This document shows, in pieces, positions 9,114 to 19,859 of a stretch of DNA of 64,000 nucleotides. A program made the position numbers and the translations under genes. The stretch's first letter is position 1. Each line of letters begins with the position of its first letter. The notes beneath the pieces are model-generated. The model worked only from the letters and a program-made list of their open reading frames with translations, made no database searches and was not told the origin of the DNA. The stretch spans positions 2,356,001-2,420,000 of the forward strand of contig NZ_CP047166.1 in assembly GCF_016806125.1 (NCBI RefSeq), read 5' to 3'. This stretch comes from Ponticoccus alexandrii. Its GTDB lineage: Bacteria > Pseudomonadota > Alphaproteobacteria > Rhodobacterales > Rhodobacteraceae.

Positions 9114-10307
9114 ATGGACTGCGATATCCTCGTGTCGGGAGGCGGTATCGCCGGACTGACAGCCGCTGCCGCCTTTGCCGGGGCGGGCTTCCGGGTGGTC
9201 TGCGTCGACCCCGCGCCGCCGGTGACCGATGCCACGGCAGAGACCGCCGACCTGCGCACCACCGCCTTCCTGCAACCTGCCCGGGCCTTCCTGGACGCCG
9301 CCGGGCTCTGGGACAGGCTGGCGCCCTTTGCCATGCCTCTGGAAGTCATGCGCATCGTCGATGCAGGCGGACCAGAGGCGGAGCCGCGCGTAATCCGGGA
9401 CTTCGCCGCGTCCGACCTGTCCGATGCGCCCTTTGGCTGGAACCTGCCCAACTGGCTTCTGAAGCGCGAGTTGTCGCAGCGCCTGTCCGAGCTTCGGGAT
9501 GTCGACTTTCGCCACGGAACCGGCACGGTCTCGCTTTTCACCCGCGAGGGTGAGGCCCGCGTCGGCCTGAGCGACGGCAGCCGCCTGCGCTGCCGGCTGG
9601 TGGTGGCGGCGGACGGGCGCGGCTCTCCGATGCGGCAGGCGGCGGGGATCGGCGTGCGGACGACGCGCTTCGGGCAGAAGGCCCTGGCCTTCGCGGTCAC
9701 CCATCCGATCCCGCATTGCAACGTCTCGACGGAAATCCACCGGACCGGCGGTCCCTTCACGCTGGTGCCCCTGCCCGATCTCGACGGCCGCCCCTCTTCC
9801 GCCGTGGTCTGGATGGAGGACGGGCCGAAGGCGCTGGCGCTTCATGCCCTCGAGGACCCCGCCTTCGAAGCGGCGATGTCGGAGCGATCCTGCCATCTGT
9901 TCGGCCCGCTGACGCTAGCCTCGCGCCGCACCCTCTGGCCGATCATCGCGCAGGAAGCCGAGCGGCTGTCGGGCCAGCGCCTTGCACTGGTGGCCGAGGC
10001 CGCCCACGTGGTGCCCCCGATCGGTGCGCAGGGTCTGAACATGAGCCTGCGCGACCTTGCCTGCCTTCTGGATCTTGCCAGCGCGGCGCCGCACCGGTTG
10101 GGCGACGCGGCGATGCTGGAGGCCTATGAGCGCGCCCGCCACACAGACGTGCGGGCGCGGGTTGCCGGGATCACCGCGCTCAACCGGATCAGTCAGGTCT
10201 CGGCTCCCACGATGCGCGACCTGCGGGCCGCCGGACTGGATGTGCTTTACGGGGCAAAGCCGGTCAGGACGGCGCTGATGCGGCTGGGGCTGGGCGCTGG
10301 CGGCTGA
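9114..10307 (+). CDS. ubiH: UbiH/UbiF-family FAD-dependent hydroxylase
   Basis: 397 residues. The N-terminal Rossmann motif is SGGGIAGLTAAAAFAGAG; DGRGSPMR is the family's DG motif and EAAHVVPPIGAQGLNM the second FAD-binding GD-type motif, here with EAAH in place of GDAAH. The length fits ubiquinone-biosynthesis monooxygenases, which hydroxylate the quinone ring near the inner membrane. GGAGAAGG precedes the start. It is monocistronic, divergent from the GntR gene. Assignment to UbiH rather than another ring hydroxylase of the family is by similarity only. Confidence 0.85.
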   Translation: MDCDILVSGGGIAGLTAAAAFAGAGFRVVCVDPAPPVTDATAETADLRTTAFLQPARAFLDAAGLWDRLAPFAMPLEVMRIVDAGGPEAEPRVIRDFAASDLSDAPFGWNLPNWLLKRELSQRLSELRDVDFRHGTGTVSLFTREGEARVGLSDGSRLRCRLVVAADGRGSPMRQAAGIGVRTTRFGQKALAFAVTHPIPHCNVSTEIHRTGGPFTLVPLPDLDGRPSSAVVWMEDGPKALALHALEDPAFEAAMSERSCHLFGPLTLASRRTLWPIIAQEAERLSGQRLALVAEAAHVVPPIGAQGLNMSLRDLACLLDLASAAPHRLGDAAMLEAYERARHTDVRARVAGITALNRISQVSAPTMRDLRAAGLDVLYGAKPVRTALMRLGLGAGG

Positions 10308-10314
10308 ACATGGA

Positions 10315-10368
10315 GGGGGCTCTGCCCCCGCCTGCGGCTCCCCCGAGGTATTTGGGGACCAAAGAAGC
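10315..10368 (-). repeat. Intergenic repeat element, copy 1
   Basis: Read on the minus strand it is GCTTCTTTGGTCC, CAAATACCTCGGGGG, then a GGGGGC-AGA-GCCCCC hairpin (10315-10329). The same design recurs at 19708, 33211, 53751 (partial), 55101 and 61245. It separates the convergent ubiH and aminotransferase genes and could terminate transcription. Confidence 0.8.
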
Positions 10369-10426
10369 AGCGGGTCGGTGCCCTGCGGCGGGCTGGCTGC
10401 CGCGGGGCACCGACCGAAGTCTGCGG

Positions 10427-11551
10427 TCAGAGTACCGCGTCGACAGCGGCGCGCAGGCGCTCGACGGTGGCATCCACGTCGTAAAGCTTATCGAGCCCGA
10501 AGAGGCCGATGCGAAAGGTCGAGAATCCCGCCGGCTCGTCGACCGCCAGCGGCACACCGGCGGCGATCTGCATACCCCTGGCCGCAAAGGCCTTTCCGGC
10601 TTTCACATCGGCATCGGCCGTGTAGCTGACCACCACGCCGGGGGCGCCGAAGCCCTCGGCGGCGACCGATGCGATGCCCTTGCCTGCGAACATCGCGCGG
10701 ACCTTGTCGCCAAGTACCCATTGCGCGTCCTTCAGCCTGTCGAAGCCGTAGTCCCGGGTTTCAGCCATGGTGTCGCGGAACATCTTCAGCCCGTCGGTCG
10801 GCATGGTGGCGTGATAGGCGTGGCCTCCGTCCTCGTAGGCCTTCATGATGTCGCGCCATTTCTTCAGGTCGGCGGCGAAGCTGTTCGAGGTGGTATCCTG
10901 CATCCGTAGGGCGGCGCGCTCGGACAGCATGACCAGCCCGGCGCAGGGGGTGGCGGACCAGCCCTTCTGCGGGGCCGAGATCAGCACGTCGACTCCAGTC
11001 GCTTTCATATCGACCCAGACGCAGCCGGAGGCGATGCAATCCAGCACCATCAGCGCGCCCACGTCATGTGCGGCCCGGGCCATGCGGGTGATATAGTCGT
11101 CGGGCAGGATGATCCCCGCCGAGGTCTCGACATGCGGGGCGAAGACCAGATCCGGCTGCGCTTCGGCGATGGCGGCCTCGACCTCTTCGATCGGCGGCGG
11201 GGCAAAGGGCGCGGTGGCGCTGTTGCTGGTCTGGCGGGCTTTCAGCACCGTGGTCTCACCCGCGAAGCCGCCGGCCTCGAAGATCTGCGACCAGCGGTAG
11301 GAAAACCAACCGTTGCGGACCACCAGCACCCGAGCCTCCTGCCCGAACTGGCGGGCGACCGCCTCCATCCCGAAGGTGCCGCCGCCCGGCACCAGCGCCA
11401 CCTCTGCCGCGCTGTAGACCTCGCGCAGCATGGAGGAAATGTCGCGCATGACCTCCTGAAACTGCACAGACATGTGATTCAGCGAGCGGTCGGTGAAAAC
11501 CACCGAGAATTCGTCCAGACCCGAGGGGTCAACCCTGTCCAAAAGCGCCAT
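10427..11551 (-). CDS. Class V PLP-dependent aminotransferase
   Basis: 374 residues from MALLDRVD, whose ATG is preceded by GGAGAGA; a second ATG four codons upstream is possible. VPGGGTFGMEAV is the phosphate/cofactor loop, Asp171 in VLDCIAS contacts the pyridine nitrogen and Lys196 in APQKGW is the Schiff-base lysine. This matches the serine-pyruvate / alanine-glyoxylate aminotransferase group. Cytosolic. The exact amino donor cannot be told from sequence. The two Lrp-type genes lie upstream on the same strand after a 170-bp gap. Confidence 0.85.
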   Translation of the reverse strand: MALLDRVDPSGLDEFSVVFTDRSLNHMSVQFQEVMRDISSMLREVYSAAEVALVPGGGTFGMEAVARQFGQEARVLVVRNGWFSYRWSQIFEAGGFAGETTVLKARQTSNSATAPFAPPPIEEVEAAIAEAQPDLVFAPHVETSAGIILPDDYITRMARAAHDVGALMVLDCIASGCVWVDMKATGVDVLISAPQKGWSATPCAGLVMLSERAALRMQDTTSNSFAADLKKWRDIMKAYEDGGHAYHATMPTDGLKMFRDTMAETRDYGFDRLKDAQWVLGDKVRAMFAGKGIASVAAEGFGAPGVVVSYTADADVKAGKAFAARGMQIAAGVPLAVDEPAGFSTFRIGLFGLDKLYDVDATVERLRAAVDAVL

Positions 11552-11723
11552 GGCTCTCTCCATCCTGTTCCGGCCAAGACCTAGCGGCTGGCGCGCCGAT
11601 TGGCAAAACCCGAATTTCCACAGTGCCCCGGTCCGGCGCACCGCCAGATGCCCCGCTGTTTCGCAAGCGCGCCGGGGTTTCCGCCCGCAGGCGCGCGCCT
11701 GGCGGTTGCACGCGCAGCCGCTG

Positions 11724-12175
11724 CTACAGCGGCCCCGGAAGGCGTTCTTCAGACAGCATTACATTGGCGTCGAGGTTGCCCACACCAGGCAGCGCCATGA
11801 TCCGCCGACGCAACACGCGCTCGAAGTCGGAGAGGTCGCGAGCCACGACCCGCAGGCGGTAGTCATAGGCGCCCAGCACGTGCTCGACGGTTTGCACCTC
11901 GGGGATGGCGCTGACGACACGCTCGAAGTCTTCCAGGCTGACGCGCCCCTTGGTCGCCAGTTTGACGCCCAGAAAGACCGTCACGCCAAAGCCCATGGCC
12001 TCGGCGTTCACGTCCAGCCGCGCGCCGCGAAACACCCCCGCCTCGCGCAGGCGCTTTATGCGGCGCCAGCAGGCGGGTTGCGACAGCCCATGCTCACGCC
12101 CCAGCGCCCCGGCGCTTTGCGTCATATCCGCGGCCAGCGCCCTGATCAGCGCGCGGTCGATCTCGTCAAGGGCGA

Positions 12176-12179
<4 letters not shown>
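11724..12179 (-). CDS. Lrp/AsnC-family regulator, second of a pair
   Basis: 151 residues, GTG start whose GTGA overlaps the stop of the preceding Lrp gene, implying translational coupling. The N-terminal helix-turn-helix includes GLSQPACWRRIKRLREAGVF; the C-terminal half is the RAM/AsnC effector-binding domain (VEHVLGAYDYRLRVVARDL). It differs clearly in sequence from its partner, so this is an old paralogous pair that might form hetero-oligomers. Such regulators sense amino acids. Confidence 0.92.
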
Positions 12180-13793
<1,614 letters not shown>

Positions 13794-13812
13794 TCCCTAC
13801 CGGATCGGATCG

Positions 13813-13837
13813 AAAGGGGGCCCTCGTGGCCCCCTTT
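13813..13837 (+). terminator. Rho-independent terminator of ilvC
   Basis: Perfect 10-bp stem AAAGGGGGCC / GGCCCCCTTT with a 5-nt loop, followed by CTCTTT, 20 bp after the ilvC stop. Confidence 0.88.
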
Positions 13838-14044
13838 CTCTTTGGGGCGCGAGGTTTTCCAAGGCGCCCCGGGGCATCCGGCCCCTTGTCCCGCGCGGCT
13901 TGCCCCGACCTGCGGCCCCGGGTCTGGCCGGATGGATTGTCGCCCGCCGGTTCCGACGCCCCGCGCTCAGCCTTTGACCGAAGACAGTACTGTAGAGCTG
14001 CGAAGGGTGCGCGGCGGCAGCGCCTCTGTGCGCCCATGTGGATT

Positions 14045-14074
14045 GTTATGATATAACCCAACCCCGATTTGGGT
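14045..14074. promoter_or_regulatory. Overlapping short palindromes before the hemerythrin gene
   Basis: GTTAT-GAT-ATAAC (14045-14057) is followed by ACCCAA (14056-14061) and TTGGGT (14069-14074). They end 3 bp before the start codon, in an otherwise promoter-like spot; a repressor operator is possible. I cannot match them to a named regulator. Confidence 0.35.
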
Positions 14075-14077
14075 GTC

Positions 14078-14641
14078 ATGACTTACGACATCACCCAACG
14101 CGAGGGGCTTCCGCCCGAAATGCGGACCCTCTATCGGGACCTGCCACGCGACGGCTGGCCGGATCACCCGGGCTTTCACAAGGCCACCCGCCAATGGATG
14201 GGGGCGCATCTGGGCTTTCGCCAGATCGGCACGCTGCTGCAGACAGAGACAGAGCGGTTTCTGGACAGGGAGACGCCAGAGGACCTTTACGCCGAACGGC
14301 TTGGCGCCTGCGGCGGGCGGCTGGTGGGCAACCTGCACGGTCACCACGCCTGGGAGGACCGGCGCTTCTTCCCGGAACTGGAGGCCGCCGATGCCCGCTT
14401 TGCCCGCGGGCTGGAGATGCTGGAGGCGGACCATGTGGTTCTGGACGAACGGCTCGACCGGCTCACGCGGCAGGCCAACCGGGTGATCACGCTGGAAACG
14501 CTGGACCCCGCCGGCATGGCCGAAGAGGCGAAGCCGCTGCGCGACACGCTGGAAGGACTGAACGGCTTTCTCGAGCGGCACCTGACCGACGAGGAAGACC
14601 TCGTCGTGCCCATCGTGCTGCATCACCGCCTGCGGGGGTAA
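14078..14641 (+). CDS. Hemerythrin-like (HHE) domain protein
   Basis: 187 residues. It shows the His/Glu pattern of a di-iron four-helix bundle: HLGFRQ, HGHHAWEDRRFFPELE, LEADHVVLDERLD and FLERHLTDEEDLVVPIV. Hemerythrin-domain proteins bind O2 or NO or act in iron and nitrosative-stress responses. Cytoplasmic, no signal peptide. The ATG at 14078 is preferred to the TTG nine bases upstream. No stress operon adjoins it. Confidence 0.85.
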   Translation: MTYDITQREGLPPEMRTLYRDLPRDGWPDHPGFHKATRQWMGAHLGFRQIGTLLQTETERFLDRETPEDLYAERLGACGGRLVGNLHGHHAWEDRRFFPELEAADARFARGLEMLEADHVVLDERLDRLTRQANRVITLETLDPAGMAEEAKPLRDTLEGLNGFLERHLTDEEDLVVPIVLHHRLRG

Positions 14642-14802
14642 ACGGGGCGGCGGGGCGAAGGCCCTGCCGCCTTCCAATCTGTGCAAATCCCGGCGCCGCC
14701 ATGCCTGACCTCGGCGCCGGGTGGTGGTCCGCAATCCTGCCTTCCGGCGCGTGCCCCCTTAAAACCGACAAAGCCTGTCAGCGGCCCTGCACGCATGAAA
14801 AA

Positions 14803-14829
14803 GCCCCCGCGAGGTCCTCTCGCGGGGGC
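14803..14829 (-). terminator. Rho-independent terminator of the SPOR/protease-like gene
   Basis: An 11-bp stem (GCCCCCGCGAG / CTCGCGGGGGC) with a 5-nt loop, followed on the minus strand by TTTTTC. It lies 26 bp past the stop of the minus-strand gene. Confidence 0.88.
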
Positions 14830-14854
14830 GTCTCTTGCAGTGTCCGTGGTGGCC

Positions 14855-16621
14855 TTACCAGCAGCCCACCAGCACCGTCATGTCGGTCGCCAGCGCAGTC
14901 AGGTCTTCGGGCGCCATCGGGCCCATTCCACCGCGCGCGACCGGCTGGATGCCGTTGTCGCGCAGGAAGTCGAGGATCATCTCGCCCTTGGCGGCAAAGC
15001 TCACCTCGTCCGGCAGCCGTCGCCCCTCTTCATCGCCGCGCGGCAGCAGCATGCCCAGCACGGTGCCGCCCGCATCGAAGACCGGGCCGCCCACGTCGCC
15101 GGGCAGCGCCGCAAGAGCAAGGCGTTTCATCTTTTCCTCGCCGCCAAGGCCGCGCAGGTCTTCAAGCGTGCCGAAGGTCAGCGTGGGCGCCGCCAGCACG
15201 CCGCCGAACGAAAAGCCCGCAACCGCGACCTCGGATTGCAGGCGCGGGTCACCGGCGCGGAACTGCGCGACACGGCGCGGCGCCAGCCGGTCCTCGGGCA
15301 TCAGCACGGCAACACCCAGCGCCGGATCGGACGCCAGAACCCGCGCCGTGTAGACGCCGTTCAGGGTGATCCGTTCGCAAGAGGCAACCATGTCCGACGA
15401 GGTCAGGACCGTGCCGCGCGTCTCGATGAAGAAGCCCGAGCCGGTGGCCTTGGCTGTGCGCACCTTCAGGCCGGACACCAGGTCGACGGACTGGCCGTCG
15501 TCGCTGACCTCGGCGGCGCTGAGCACACCCTCGGTGCGCTCGAAGCTGGCGCGCATCAGGCCCAGCACGCGGGTCCGGCGTTCCTCGTCGCCCGCGGGCC
15601 AGACCAGCGTGAAGCCCTTGATCTGACCATTGGCAAGCGTCACTTCGGTGTGGCTGACGATGCGATCATTGGCGCCCTCGATGACAAAGCCGCTGTTGTC
15701 ACGCTTGCGCTCGCCCTCCAGCGGGACGATCTCCAGCGTCTGCATGACCTCGTAAAGACCATTCATCGCCGAAAGGTCGCCGGGCTGAGAGATCAGCAAC
15801 GCGCGGGCCTGAAGATCGCCCGATGGGCGGAAGATCGCGAAGGGCGCCTCGTAGCGGTCGAACTCCAGCACGCCCATGGGCAGCTCCATGGCGACCCCGG
15901 CGCGCGGATCGGTGTAGCGCGCAAGATCCATGCCTTCGAGCACGGCATAATACTGGCCCAGAAGCTGGTCGCGCTGACGGGTGGTCAGGATGCCGGTGGC
16001 GTCGTGGCCGTTCTCGGCCTGCCATGCGGCCATGGACCGCCGGGTGCCGCCACCAAAGGCGCCGTCGATGCGGCCTTGGTAGAAACCGGCCCATTGCAGG
16101 GCGATCTGCAACTCGTCGCGCTCTGCCCGGTTCAGCTGGGCCTCCGAAGCGCGGGCCTCGCGCGGGGTTTCCTCGGGCACGGGTGCGGGCTGCACCGGCG
16201 CGGCCTCGGGGGCTGCCTGCGCCTGTTGCGCCGGCTGCGGCTCGGGCTGGGGCTGGGGCGCATCGGGCTGCGGAGTGCGCTGCGCGTTGGCGCCCACGGG
16301 CCAAAACTGCCGGCCGTAGGCATCGGCGCTTTCGATGTAGCTGTCGACCGGGATCGCGCGACGGCTCCGCAGGTCTCGCAGCTGGCGCTCTGCCTCGGCG
16401 CGGGTGAAGGGGCCGATGGTGATGCCGTACCAGCCGCCACCCAGGGCAAAACCGCTGACGTCCTGAAGCCGGTCGGCATAGGTGCGCACGCTGGCCTGTG
16501 CGCTGTTCAGCGAGGTTCGGGCCTCAAGCTGGATATAGACGCTTTCGTCCGGGGACTGGGCGGAGGCGGATTGTACGGCAATGAAGGCCGCAGCGGCCAG
16601 GGCGAGAAACGTTTTCGTCAT
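14855..16621 (-). CDS. Exported SPOR / peptidoglycan-binding protein with inactive trypsin-like domain
   Basis: 588 residues from ATG 16621 (a TTG lies two codons earlier). A signal peptide (about 1-21, cut after ASA) is followed by a SPOR-like domain (28-105), a Pro/Gln/Ala linker (115-160), a peptidoglycan_binding_1 domain (165-222, with RIDGAFGGGTRRSM), a middle domain, and an HtrA/trypsin-like domain (about 385-560). In that domain the usual His is Asp410 (VLTSSDMV), the Asp position is Gly436 (DPALGVAVL) and the Ser is Val510 (PGDVGGPVFD), so no catalytic triad remains. Likely a periplasmic wall-binding scaffold. Monocistronic with a terminator. Confidence 0.85.
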   Translation of the reverse strand: MTKTFLALAAAAFIAVQSASAQSPDESVYIQLEARTSLNSAQASVRTYADRLQDVSGFALGGGWYGITIGPFTRAEAERQLRDLRSRRAIPVDSYIESADAYGRQFWPVGANAQRTPQPDAPQPQPEPQPAQQAQAAPEAAPVQPAPVPEETPREARASEAQLNRAERDELQIALQWAGFYQGRIDGAFGGGTRRSMAAWQAENGHDATGILTTRQRDQLLGQYYAVLEGMDLARYTDPRAGVAMELPMGVLEFDRYEAPFAIFRPSGDLQARALLISQPGDLSAMNGLYEVMQTLEIVPLEGERKRDNSGFVIEGANDRIVSHTEVTLANGQIKGFTLVWPAGDEERRTRVLGLMRASFERTEGVLSAAEVSDDGQSVDLVSGLKVRTAKATGSGFFIETRGTVLTSSDMVASCERITLNGVYTARVLASDPALGVAVLMPEDRLAPRRVAQFRAGDPRLQSEVAVAGFSFGGVLAAPTLTFGTLEDLRGLGGEEKMKRLALAALPGDVGGPVFDAGGTVLGMLLPRGDEEGRRLPDEVSFAAKGEMILDFLRDNGIQPVARGGMGPMAPEDLTALATDMTVLVGCW

Positions 16622-17104
16622 GGTCAATCGGGCCTTTTCGGCCCCGGGCTCCCTCGTGAACAGTTCCCCAATGTCTTAAGGGCAGCCCCGGCGGGTTGCA
16701 CGCAAAATCAAGGGCGCTCGCGGCCACGTAAAGAAGATGTGACGGGGGCGGCACATCGCGGCGGCACACCGTTGCCGATGCGTGGACAATGCGCGGCGCC
16801 GCCACAGGAGTGGTCAGGACAGACAAGCCCGCCCCGAAGCCCTCCGGCGGCGCCCCGGCTGTTCTGGGCGGCAAAGACACTGTAACGATCCCTGAGGGCC
16901 CGACCGTGGTGCCCCGCCAGCGCAGCGCCCCGCAGGGCGCCCACCGCGATGGCCTGCCGACCGCCCTGCCCCGGCCACCCCGGCGGTATCGCGGCGCCAC
17001 GTCCGCTGCGCTCATGCGTCCCGCCGCGCCGTCCCGTTGGTCATTGAAGCCCGGCGCGAAATGCGGCAATCAGGCGCCAACCTGCCGGAAGGAGCCCACG
17101 GACC
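16622..17104. other. 483-bp divergent intergenic region
   Basis: It lies between the minus-strand SPOR/protease-like gene and glyQ. I see no convincing gene: the open frames here have no ribosome-binding site and read as arginine/proline/glycine-rich noise. Promoters for both genes must lie here, but no clear consensus pair was found. GGAAGGAG lies 11 bases before the glyQ ATG. Confidence 0.5.
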
Positions 17105-18043
17105 ATGGTTCAGACCGTCCCCACCCCGACGAAACCCGCCTGTTTCCAGGAGATCATCCTGGCGCTTCAGACCTACTGGGCCTCCAAGGGCTGCGCGATC
17201 CTGCAACCCTACGACATGGAAGTGGGTGCCGGCACCTTCCACCCGGCCACCACCCTGCGCGCGCTGGGGTCCAAACCCTGGGCCGCAGCCTACGTGCAGC
17301 CCTCGCGCCGCCCGACCGACGGGCGCTATGGCGAGAACCCCAACCGCCTGCAGCACTACTACCAGTATCAGGTGCTGATCAAACCCAGCCCGCCGGACCT
17401 TCAGGCGCTGTACCTGGGTTCGCTCGAGGCCATCGGCATCGACATGGGCCAGCACGATGTGCGCTTCGTCGAGGACGACTGGGAAAGCCCGACGCTGGGC
17501 GCCTGGGGGCTGGGCTGGGAGGTCTGGTGCGATGGCATGGAGGTCAGCCAGTTCACCTATTTCCAGCAGGTCGGCGGGCACGACTGCACCCCGGTCTCGG
17601 GCGAGCTGACTTACGGGCTGGAGCGTCTGGCCATGTACGTGCTGGGCGTCGATCACGTCATGGAGATGCCCTTCAACAACCCGCAAAGTCCGCAGCCGCT
17701 GACCTATGGCGACATCTTCCGCCAGACCGAAGAGGAATACTCGCGCTGGAACTTCGACGTTGCGGACACCGAGGTGCTGCTGCGCCATTTCGAAGAGGCC
17801 GAGGCCGAATGCGCCCGCATCCTGTCGCAGCCGCACGAGGACCCGAAGACCGGCAAGCGCATCGTCATGGCGCACCCGGCCTATGACCAGACCATCAAGG
17901 CGAGCCATATCTTCAACCTGCTGGACGCGCGCGGCGTGATCTCGGTCACCGAGCGGCAGGCCTATATCGGTCGCGTCCGGGCGCTGGCCAAGATGTGCGC
18001 CGATGCCTTCGTACAGACAGAGGCCGGAGGGTTCGCGGCATGA
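17105..18043 (+). CDS. glyQ: Glycyl-tRNA synthetase alpha subunit
   Basis: 312 residues; catalytic subunit of the bacterial alpha2beta2 GlyRS that activates glycine and charges tRNA-Gly. The whole length is the class II catalytic core, starting with [15 protein letters not shown]-type residues (here [13 protein letters not shown]) and containing [39 protein letters not shown] and [22 protein letters not shown]. The stop overlaps the next start by 4 nt. glyS follows 1.8 kb downstream on the same strand. Confidence 0.98.
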   Translation: MVQTVPTPTKPACFQEIILALQTYWASKGCAILQPYDMEVGAGTFHPATTLRALGSKPWAAAYVQPSRRPTDGRYGENPNRLQHYYQYQVLIKPSPPDLQALYLGSLEAIGIDMGQHDVRFVEDDWESPTLGAWGLGWEVWCDGMEVSQFTYFQQVGGHDCTPVSGELTYGLERLAMYVLGVDHVMEMPFNNPQSPQPLTYGDIFRQTEEEYSRWNFDVADTEVLLRHFEEAEAECARILSQPHEDPKTGKRIVMAHPAYDQTIKASHIFNLLDARGVISVTERQAYIGRVRALAKMCADAFVQTEAGGFAA

Positions 18044-18555
18044 GGATGGGCCAGTTCCTTGCCGGGCTGACGGTCTTCTGCGCCCTGGCTGCGGGCTTCG
18101 GCGTCTGGTACACCAACGTCTATGCCTTCTATGACACCGTCGAGCCGACCGGCGAGGACGTCCAGCTGACAACGCTGGCGGGCACGCCCGAGGTCATCCC
18201 CGTCGAAGGCTTCGAAGGCATCGACGCCGACAGCTCTCCGATCCGCTACCGTGCCTGCTTCACCACCACGCTGTCGCTGCCCGAGCTGACCGCGACCTAC
18301 GCCCCCTACGAGGGCGCAGAACCCAGGGTCGCGCCCGCGTGGTTCGACTGCTTCGACGCCGAGGCGCTGGGGACAGAGATCGCGGCGGGCCGCGCGCAGG
18401 TCTTTACGGGCGTGCGCAACATCGAGTGGGGCATCGACCGGGTCGTTGCGATCACCGGGCAAGGCCGCGGCTACGTCTGGCACGAGATCAACGACTGCGG
18501 CGCCAAGGCCTATGACGGCACGCCGCTGGGCGAGGACTGCCCGCCGCGGGACTGA
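18040..18555 (+). CDS. DUF6446-like single-pass membrane protein
   Basis: 171 residues; ATGA overlap with glyQ indicates translational coupling. An uncleaved N-terminal membrane helix (about 6-27) anchors an extracytoplasmic domain containing [20 protein letters not shown] and ENDCGAK-like cysteines (Cys at YRACF, FDCF, NDCG, EDCP), which could form disulfides. Genes of this kind occur between glyQ and glyS in Rhodobacteraceae and are annotated as DUF6446; I assign that from context and general appearance. No function known. Confidence 0.7.
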   Translation: MRMGQFLAGLTVFCALAAGFGVWYTNVYAFYDTVEPTGEDVQLTTLAGTPEVIPVEGFEGIDADSSPIRYRACFTTTLSLPELTATYAPYEGAEPRVAPAWFDCFDAEALGTEIAAGRAQVFTGVRNIEWGIDRVVAITGQGRGYVWHEINDCGAKAYDGTPLGEDCPPRD

Positions 18556-18727
18556 CAGCACGGCCCGCGCGGCGCAGAAGGCCTTGCGTCGTCCAGCCCG
18601 CTGGCGGCGCACCTGTTCCGCCGGAAGGATCGCAGCCAGCCTGCCCTGCCAGCGCCCTGTTTCCGGACAATCCGGGAACCCAACCGCCCCCTCACGCGCT
18701 TCTCTCGCAACCGAGAGGAGCACAACC

Positions 18728-19585
18728 ATGTCCGAAAAAGCCCCCGCTTGGGTGGTACCCGTGATGCGCGCCGGCTACGGCGCCCGCGCCGCCACCTATA
18801 CCGTTGTGGGGGGCCTCGCCTTCCTCGCCGCATGGCAGGGGGGGCAGGCGCAGGGCACCACCGATGCGCTGGCCGACCTCAAGGGCCAGACCTGGGGCCT
18901 GATCGCGCTCTGGGCCATAGGGCTGGGGCTGATCGCCTATGCCGTCTGGCGCTTCATCGCCGCATGGATGGATCTGGAATGCCGGGGCACCGATGCCAAG
19001 GGCCTCTTCGCCCGCGCCGGGCTTTTGGTCACCGGGGCCATCCACGCCGGTCTTGGCATCTCGGTGCTGACCACGGTCCTGCGCGGCGGCGGAGAGGGCG
19101 GCGGTACCCAAAGCCTGACCGCGCAGGTGATGGCCCTGCCCTACGGCCCGCTGATCGTCGGCGCCATCGGTCTCGGCACCATCGGCGCGGGGGGCTACTA
19201 CGTCTACAAGGGCTACGCCGAGAAGTACAAGGACCACATCCGCGTCACCCCCACGACCCGCAGGCTCGATCCCGCGATGAAGGCCGGCTGCGTGGCGCAG
19301 GGCGTGGTGATCGCCGTGATCGGCGCGCTGATCCTCTACGCCGCCCTGACCGCCGACCCCGGCGCGGCCGGCGGCGTCGGCGAGGCGCTGCACACGATCC
19401 GCTCGCAGCCCTTCGGGCGCATCCTTCTGGGCGCCATCGGCCTTGGCCTGATCGGCTTCGCCATCGAGAACCTCGTCGAGGCGATCTACCGCATCGTGCC
19501 CGCCCGCGCCGGCGAGGACGTCATGACCTTCGCCCGCCGCGCCAAGCTGAAGGCCGAGGGCAAGCTGGCTCAGGCCACCGGCTGA
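18728..19585 (+). CDS. DUF1206 family membrane protein
   Basis: 285 residues, start with GAGAGGAG upstream. Three repeats of a two-helix unit can be seen, each beginning with an AGYGARAATYTVVG-, ARAGLLVTGAIHAGLG- or MKAGCVAQGVVIAVIG-type segment and ending in a GLGLIAYAVWRF-, GLGTIGAGGYYVYKG- or GLGLIGFAIENLVE-type segment. That internal triplication is the DUF1206 pattern. Likely six membrane helices, inner membrane; function unknown. It sits between the glyQ pair and glyS. Confidence 0.85.
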   Translation: MSEKAPAWVVPVMRAGYGARAATYTVVGGLAFLAAWQGGQAQGTTDALADLKGQTWGLIALWAIGLGLIAYAVWRFIAAWMDLECRGTDAKGLFARAGLLVTGAIHAGLGISVLTTVLRGGGEGGGTQSLTAQVMALPYGPLIVGAIGLGTIGAGGYYVYKGYAEKYKDHIRVTPTTRRLDPAMKAGCVAQGVVIAVIGALILYAALTADPGAAGGVGEALHTIRSQPFGRILLGAIGLGLIGFAIENLVEAIYRIVPARAGEDVMTFARRAKLKAEGKLAQATG

Positions 19586-19707
19586 CAAGCCACAGGCGGG
19601 GCCCGCCACAAGCCCCGCCCGCCTCCAAAGCCCCCACCCGTCACCCGCCCCCCCCCGGCGCCAAGCCGGAATCCCGCCACCCGACCGGACGCAGCTGCCC
19701 GGCTTCC

Positions 19708-19760
19708 CCTTCTTTGGTCCGGCAAATACCTCGGGGAGCCCGAGGGGCAGCGCCCCTCGG
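19708..19760 (+). repeat. Intergenic repeat element, copy 2
   Basis: CTTCTTTGGTCCGGCAAATACC, here with a terminal hairpin CCGAGGGGC-AGC-GCCCCTCGG (19740-19760). It lies downstream of the DUF1206 gene and 100 bp before glyS. Confidence 0.8.
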
Positions 19761-19859
19761 TCCCGCCGCAGCCACACATCCCCCATCCCCCATATCAGCT
19801 TGCCGCCCCTGCCCCGGCCCGGTAATCACCCCCCGACCACGGCCGCAGGGAAAGACGTC

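Noticed and set aside
14681-16885. 734-residue plus-strand open frame opposite the SPOR/protease-like gene
   Set aside because: The minus strand has a signal peptide, two known domains and a terminator; the plus frame has none.
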